From Pseudomonadota bacterium (GTDB lineage: Bacteria > Pseudomonadota > Alphaproteobacteria > Rhodospirillales > 2-02-FULL-58-16): 16,164 nucleotides of DNA. The notes under the pieces were generated by a model. It saw only the letters and a program-made list of their open reading frames with translations. It was not told the DNA's origin and did not search any database. A program made the translations under genes and the position numbers. The DNA lies in NCBI GenBank assembly GCA_022567015.1, contig JADFHR010000044.1:1-16164 (forward strand). The letters run 5' to 3'. Numbering within the stretch: position 1 is the first letter of the stretch; every line of letters starts with the position of its first letter. Shown here piece by piece: positions 12,472 through 16,164 of the stretch.

Positions 12472-13161
12472 TCAGGGCCCGCCGTCCGGCTCCAGGGGTT
12501 CGGGCGGCCCGTCCTCGGCGTCCGCCGGCCCGGCCTGTTCCTGGTCAACGGTTTCGTCTTCCCCGGGACCGGGGCCGTGCACGGCCCTCAGCACGCGGGA
12601 CGCCTGGATGGCCGGGCCCGAATCGAGCAGGCCGGCCCCCTTCAATTCCTCGAGTCCGGGCAGGTCGCTCAGCTTTTCCAGGCCGAAGTGGTCGAGAAAG
12701 GCGTCCGCGGTCGCCCAGGTCATGGGGCGCCCCGGCGTCCGCCGCCTTCCCGCGAGGCGAATCCAGCCCGCCTCCAGGAGCACGTCCAGGGTCCCCCGGT
12801 GCACGCTCACGCCGCGGATTTCCTCGATCTCGGCCCGGGTCACCGGCTGGTGGTAGGCGATGATGGCGAGGGTCTCGACCGCCGCGCGCGACAGCTTGCG
12901 GGGAACCCTGGTCTCCAGGACCAGCCGGGACGCGAGGTCCGGCGCCGTGCGAAAGGCCCATGTCTTTCCCGCCCGCACCAGATTCACCCCCCGGTTGGCA
13001 TAGCGGCGTTTAAGGTCCTCCAAAAGCGCCGCCACGTCCGTCCCTTCGGGCAGGCGCTGGGCGAGGACGCGTTCGGGCAGGGCCTCGGCGGAGGCGAACA
13101 GCACCGCCTCCAACAGCCGCAGGTTCTGGGCATCGCCATCGCTCATGTCGCCGTCGCTCAT
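12472..13161 (-). CDS. scpB: Segregation and condensation protein B
   Basis: Winged-helix subunit that, as a dimer, binds ScpA and with SMC forms the condensin-like complex acting in chromosome compaction and segregation. It has 229 residues. The core starts LRLLEAVLFASAEALPE (14-30). RKLSRAAVETLAIIAYHQPVTRAEIEEIRGV (88-118) is the family hallmark, followed by LLEAGWIRLAGRRRTPGRPMTWATADAFLDHFGL and SDLPGLEEL. The last 40 residues are an acidic/Pro-rich tail. ATG at 13159-13161 overlaps the scpA TGA as ATGA, which selects it; however, the first five codons (MSDGD) are exactly repeated, so a second ATG five codons later is also available. Confidence 0.96.
   Translation of the reverse strand: MSDGDMSDGDAQNLRLLEAVLFASAEALPERVLAQRLPEGTDVAALLEDLKRRYANRGVNLVRAGKTWAFRTAPDLASRLVLETRVPRKLSRAAVETLAIIAYHQPVTRAEIEEIRGVSVHRGTLDVLLEAGWIRLAGRRRTPGRPMTWATADAFLDHFGLEKLSDLPGLEELKGAGLLDSGPAIQASRVLRAVHGPGPGEDETVDQEQAGPADAEDGPPEPLEPDGGP
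13132..13161 (-). repeat. 15-bp duplication of the scpB start
   Basis: ATGAGCGACGGCGAC followed directly by ATGAGCGATGGCGAT encodes MSDGD twice. It is a recent-looking tandem duplication (two silent differences) that creates two in-frame start codons. Confidence 0.85.
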
Positions 13162-14000
13162 GAGCCGTCATGCTCCCGCGTCCGGGTCCGCGGCCCCGCG
13201 GCGTCCGCCGGCGCGCCCTTGGCGGCGCGCAGGTATATGGGCCCGAAGGGGCCGCTCTGGCGCAGCGTGAGCCTGCCGGTGCGGGCCAGTTCCAGGGTGG
13301 CGGCGAAGGTGGAGGCGACGGCCGAGCGCGCCGCCAGCCCGCCCGGCTGTCCGCGGGGCAGCCCCGGGGGCAGGAAGCGCCACAGGCTTTCCCAGTCCGA
13401 CGTCCCGCCAAGCAGCCGGTGCAGGTGCTTGAGCGCGTCCTCCACGGAGTAGAGCTCCCAGGGTTCGATGCGCAGCGTCCGCGCGTCGCCAAGGCGTTTC
13501 AGGTTGCCGTAGGCCTTGAGCAGGTCGTACAGGGTGACCTCGAAAACACCGGTGGCGACGCTGACGAACACCTCCGGCGCGCCGCGCGGAAAGAACTCCC
13601 GGCCCAGCTGCGCCCGCGCCATGAGACGCGTGCCCGTGTCCCGCACCGCCTCCAGGCGCCGCAACTGGAAGGCCAGGGCCGCCGCCATCTCCTCGCCGCT
13701 GGGCTCGTCCTCGCCGCCCAGGTCGGGAAGCAGAAGCCGCGACTTCAGGTACGCCAGCCACGCCGCCATCACCAGGTAGTCGGCGGCCAGCTCCAGGTTG
13801 ATGCTGCGCGCCTGGGTGACGAAGGCCAGGTACTGGTCGGCCAACTGAAGGATCGAGATCTGGGCCAGATCCACCTTCTGGTCCCGCGCCAGGGCGAGCA
13901 GGACGTCGATGGGCCCCTCGTAGCCCTCGATGTCGACGACGAACGCCGACGTTTCCGTTTGCCGGGGGGCCTCCGCCTCGAACTCGTCCACGTCCGTCAT
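13158..14000 (-). CDS. scpA: Segregation and condensation protein A
   Basis: Kleisin subunit that bridges the SMC heads and binds ScpB. It has 280 residues. The N-terminal kleisin block FVVDIEGYEGPIDVLLALARDQKVDLAQISILQLADQYLAF (20-60) is diagnostic, and LAADYLVMAAWLAYLKSRLLLP follows. The middle is charged, and the C-terminal winged-helix region FAATLELARTGRLTLRQSGPFGPIYL (about 233-258) is present. The extreme C-terminus is a low-complexity Arg/Ala/Gly tail. ATG at 13998-14000 lies 9 bases after the protease gene stop. Its stop overlaps the scpB start (ATGA), giving translational coupling for the stoichiometric partners. Confidence 0.96.
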   Translation of the reverse strand: MTDVDEFEAEAPRQTETSAFVVDIEGYEGPIDVLLALARDQKVDLAQISILQLADQYLAFVTQARSINLELAADYLVMAAWLAYLKSRLLLPDLGGEDEPSGEEMAAALAFQLRRLEAVRDTGTRLMARAQLGREFFPRGAPEVFVSVATGVFEVTLYDLLKAYGNLKRLGDARTLRIEPWELYSVEDALKHLHRLLGGTSDWESLWRFLPPGLPRGQPGGLAARSAVASTFAATLELARTGRLTLRQSGPFGPIYLRAAKGAPADAAGPRTRTREHDGS

Positions 14001-14009
14001 CGATCCCCC

Positions 14010-14696
14010 TCAGATGCCCACCAGGGTGACGATAAGATGGCTCAGGTAGGCCGCCGGTGCGCCGACCAGCCACCAGAAGACGTTCAGGTCCACCCCCAGT
14101 TTGTCGCCGATCCACGGCAGGATGAACACGGCCCCCAGAATAATGAAAATCCCCAGCCGTTCCAGCCGCGCCAGCCGTATCGCCAGGGGCGGCGGCAACA
14201 GCCCGACGGCGATCCGCCCGCCGTCCAGCGGCGGTATGGGCAGCAGGTTCAGCACACACAGCAAAAGGTTGATCCATAAGGAGTTGGCCAGGTTCTCGGC
14301 AACCCACAGGGCGACGTCGCCGGAAAGAAAGGGCACGACGTGGAACAGCGCCGCCGAAACCACCGCCAGCGCCAAATTCGTCGCCGGCCCCGCCGCCGCC
14401 ACCAGCACCATGTCGCGCCGGGGACGGCGCAGCCGCGCGAAGTTCACCGGCACCGGCTTGGCGAACCCGAACATCATCCGCCCGCCCGATGCGAACAGCA
14501 GCAGCGCCGGCAGCAGCACGGTGCCGAAGGGGTCGATGTGGCGGAGCGGGTTGAAGGTGACCCGGCCCAAACGGTACGCCGTGTCGTCCCCCAGCCGCAA
14601 GGCGACCCAGCCGTGGGCCGCCTCGTGCAGGGTGATGGCGAGCAGGATGGGAATCGCCCACACCGAAGCGACCGACAGGATGAGGTCCAGATTCAC
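14010..14696 (-). CDS. Site-2 protease family (M50) membrane metalloprotease
   Basis: A 228-residue polytopic protein of the small M50 subfamily often found beside scpA. The zinc motif HEAAH (24-28: H24, E25, H28) lies in the first membrane helix, followed by WVALRLGDDTAYRLGRVTFNPLRHIDPFGT. AAGPATNLALA is at 101-111. The third-ligand motif NLLPIPPLDGGRI runs from 150 to 162, with D158. All catalytic residues are present, so it should be active; the substrate is unknown. It has no PDZ domain and no anti-sigma partner nearby, unlike RseP. The start is GTG at 14694-14696, overlapping the nagZ TGA as GTGA; scpA follows after 9 bases. Inner-membrane location is inferred from the hydrophobic profile. 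Confidence 0.92.
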   Translation of the reverse strand: MNLDLILSVASVWAIPILLAITLHEAAHGWVALRLGDDTAYRLGRVTFNPLRHIDPFGTVLLPALLLFASGGRMMFGFAKPVPVNFARLRRPRRDMVLVAAAGPATNLALAVVSAALFHVVPFLSGDVALWVAENLANSLWINLLLCVLNLLPIPPLDGGRIAVGLLPPPLAIRLARLERLGIFIILGAVFILPWIGDKLGVDLNVFWWLVGAPAAYLSHLIVTLVGI

Positions 14697-15763
14697 GGCG
14701 TTCCTTCCAGCAATTCCTCGAGCCGCGCCCGGGCGCCCTCCCGGTCCAGGGGCTGCGGCGGGCGCCGCATGCCCTCGGCCCGCTCCAGGCGCGCCCGCGC
14801 CGCTTCGCTCAGGCGGGAACAGGCGGCGGCGACGGCCTCCATTTCGGCCATGTCGCCGTTACAATGGAGCACAAGGTCGCAACCGGCGGCAAGGGCGGCG
14901 TCGGTGCGCCGGTCCAGGCCGCCCTTCAGGGCCTGCATGGACAAATCGTCGCTCATGAGTACGCCGTCAAACCGGATCGCCCCGCGGATCGCCTTTTCGA
15001 TGACCGGCGCCGAGGTGGTCGCCGGCCGGGAGTCGTCCACGGCCCGGTAGACCACGTGCGCGGTCATCGCCCAGGGCATGGTGTTCATGGCGCGGAAGGG
15101 CGCGAAATCCACCTCTTCCAGGTCCTCCCACGACGCGTCGACCACGGGCAGGGCGAGGTGGCTGTCCACCGTGGCGCGCCCGTGGCCGGGGATGTGCTTG
15201 AGCACCGGCAGCACGCCGCCGTCGAGGAATCCCTCGCAGGCCGCCCGCCCCAGCCGCGCCGCCAGGGCCGGCGTGTCGCCGGCGGCGCGGTCGCCGATAA
15301 TCGGGTCGGCGCCCGGCTGGGGCACGTCCAGGACCGGCGCGCAGTTCACCGTGACGCCCAGGTCCGTCAACTCCCAGGCGATGAGCCGTGCGTTCAGGCG
15401 CGCCGCGTCGGCGGCCCGCTCCGCGCCGCCGGCTTGCGGCCTGGCGAGTTCGGCGAATCGGGCGGCGGCCGGCGCCGCCCGCCAGTGGGGCGGCTTCAGG
15501 CGCGCCACCGGGCCGCCTTCCTGGTCGATCAGCACACAGGCGTCGGCGCGCCCGACCGAATCGCGCAGGTCCCTGACCAGGGCGCGCACCTGGTCCGGGG
15601 TGACGCAGTTGCGGGCGAACAGGATGAAGCCCAGGGGATCGGTGTCCTGGAAAAAACGCCGCTCGGTTTCGCTGAGCACCGGGCCGGAACAGCCCAGGAC
15701 CATCGCCCGGGGGCCGCCCGCGCCGGCGCCCCCGCCCCGCCCCTCATTTCCCGGGCCGGACAA
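14693..15763 (-). CDS. nagZ: Beta-N-acetylhexosaminidase NagZ (glycoside hydrolase family 3)
   Basis: Cytoplasmic enzyme that removes GlcNAc from GlcNAc-anhydroMurNAc-peptides in peptidoglycan recycling; the products can influence beta-lactamase induction in species with AmpR. Counting from the TTG, motifs are DPLGFILFARN (42-52), LIDQEGGPVARL (78-89), LKHIPGHGRATVDSHLALP (188-206) with the catalytic loop H194, and VLMSDDLSMQAL (268-279) with nucleophile D272. The start is uncertain. TTG at 15761-15763 gives a Gly-rich 20-residue lead and a 20-base overlap with the SPOR gene. ATG at 15701-15703 would begin inside the first beta strand (MVLGCSGP), leaving less N-terminus than relatives have, so the TTG is preferred. 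The stop overlaps the protease start. Confidence 0.94.
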   Translation of the reverse strand: MSGPGNEGRGGGAGAGGPRAMVLGCSGPVLSETERRFFQDTDPLGFILFARNCVTPDQVRALVRDLRDSVGRADACVLIDQEGGPVARLKPPHWRAAPAAARFAELARPQAGGAERAADAARLNARLIAWELTDLGVTVNCAPVLDVPQPGADPIIGDRAAGDTPALAARLGRAACEGFLDGGVLPVLKHIPGHGRATVDSHLALPVVDASWEDLEEVDFAPFRAMNTMPWAMTAHVVYRAVDDSRPATTSAPVIEKAIRGAIRFDGVLMSDDLSMQALKGGLDRRTDAALAAGCDLVLHCNGDMAEMEAVAAACSRLSEAARARLERAEGMRRPPQPLDREGARARLEELLEGTP

Positions 15764-16164
15764 TCAGGCACCCCACCTTGCGCGAGGCCAGCTTGGTGCA
15801 CAAGGCGCGCGCCGCGGCTTCGTCGGCGAGGGGGCCGGCCCGCAGGCGGAAGAACACCCCCTTTTTCGGCCCGAGATCGGCCCTGACGACGGACAGCGCC
15901 AGTTTCCCCAGCAGGTCGGTATTCTTGCGCCGCAGGCGGTCCCATTCCCCCTGCGCCCGCTCCAGCGAGCGCACGGCGGCCAGTTGCACCCGGTAGGCCG
16001 GTGCCTTGCCCGCCCCCGTGGCCGGCGTCCCGGGGGCCGGCGCCAAGGGCGCCGACGGCGGCCGCACGGCGGCGAGCACCTCTTCCACGGTGGGGGTCGC
16101 GGCGGCCGAATCCGGGGCCGCCGATGGCCCGGTGTGGACGGGCGGGGCGCCGGACGTGCCGGCC
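15744..16164 (-). CDS. SPOR-domain protein, C-terminal part (cut by window edge)
   Basis: The frame is open from the TGA at 15744-15746 to the right edge with no stop, so the start lies outside the window. The visible 139 residues are an Ala/Pro/Thr-rich linker followed by a SPOR domain of about 75 residues, AYRVQLAAVRSLERAQGEW ... FFRLRAGPLADEAAARALCTKL ... GCLIVRPGK. SPOR domains bind glycan strands denuded of stem peptides at the division septum. Such proteins commonly have an N-terminal membrane anchor, which would be to the right of the window. The GTG at 16086-16088 is internal to the linker and is not a convincing start. SPOR genes next to nagZ are common in alphaproteobacteria. Confidence 0.9.
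   Translation of the reverse strand, partial: AGTSGAPPVHTGPSAAPDSAAATPTVEEVLAAVRPPSAPLAPAPGTPATGAGKAPAYRVQLAAVRSLERAQGEWDRLRRKNTDLLGKLALSVVRADLGPKKGVFFRLRAGPLADEAAARALCTKLASRKVGCLIVRPGK

Noticed and set aside
13168..14661. 497-codon minus-strand frame across scpA and the protease
   Set aside because: Alternate frame over two well-identified genes; the Gly/Arg/Ala composition is typical of a GC-driven spurious frame.

Overview
The window looks like an ordinary chromosomal region of a GC-rich alphaproteobacterium, probably Rhodospirillales or a close relative. This rests on gene content and order: yajC-secD-secF, and the run nagZ-scpA-scpB-tatABC-serS-surE-pcm-nlpD. An EipA/DUF1134 envelope protein and the clade-typical protein sequences point the same way. 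Assignment is from recognised families and gene order only; no database search was run.

Layout from left to right. Positions 1-106 are the 3' end of an IS630-family element, with the transposase C-terminus on the + strand. The element abuts the 3' end of secF so closely that the secF stop codon straddles the junction. Positions 106-3077 are the minus-strand Sec accessory operon yajC-secD-secF. It diverges from a plus-strand DUF815-type AAA+ ATPase (3237-4094) across a compact region with a promoter candidate on each strand. A small unknown four-helix membrane protein lies at 4105-4461 on the minus strand. Next come 407 bases without a gene but with several perfect or near-perfect dyads. These precede an overlapping plus-strand pair, eipA (4869-5486) and an exported IalB-like protein (5455-6042).

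Positions 6043-6754 form a gene-free convergent zone filled with repeats of three unrelated kinds. One is a duplicated element of about 124 bp with 10-bp-periodic ATCCGTG-type arms. The second is a GCGTCCTC/AACGCAGAGGACGC hairpin preceded by its own 10-bp direct repeats. The third is a TCGACAAGCTC...GAGCCTGTCGA dyad.

From 6755 to the right edge everything is on the minus strand, probably one or a few long transcripts. In transcription order they are: SPOR-domain protein (cut by the edge), nagZ, M50 site-2 protease, scpA, scpB, tatA, tatB, tatC, serS, surE, pcm and an NlpD-like LytM/LysM lipoprotein. Several junctions are translationally coupled (ATGA or GTGA overlaps). The themes are peptidoglycan turnover and division (SPOR, NagZ, NlpD), chromosome condensation (ScpAB), folded-protein export (Tat), tRNA charging (SerS) and damage or stress repair (SurE, Pcm).

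I see no phage, CRISPR, toxin-antitoxin or novel multi-gene defence system here. The most unusual material is the composite repeat zone, the IS junction inside the secF stop codon, the histone-tail-like repeats of TatB, a hairpin between tatA and tatB, and the orphan membrane gene with its dyad-rich upstream region.
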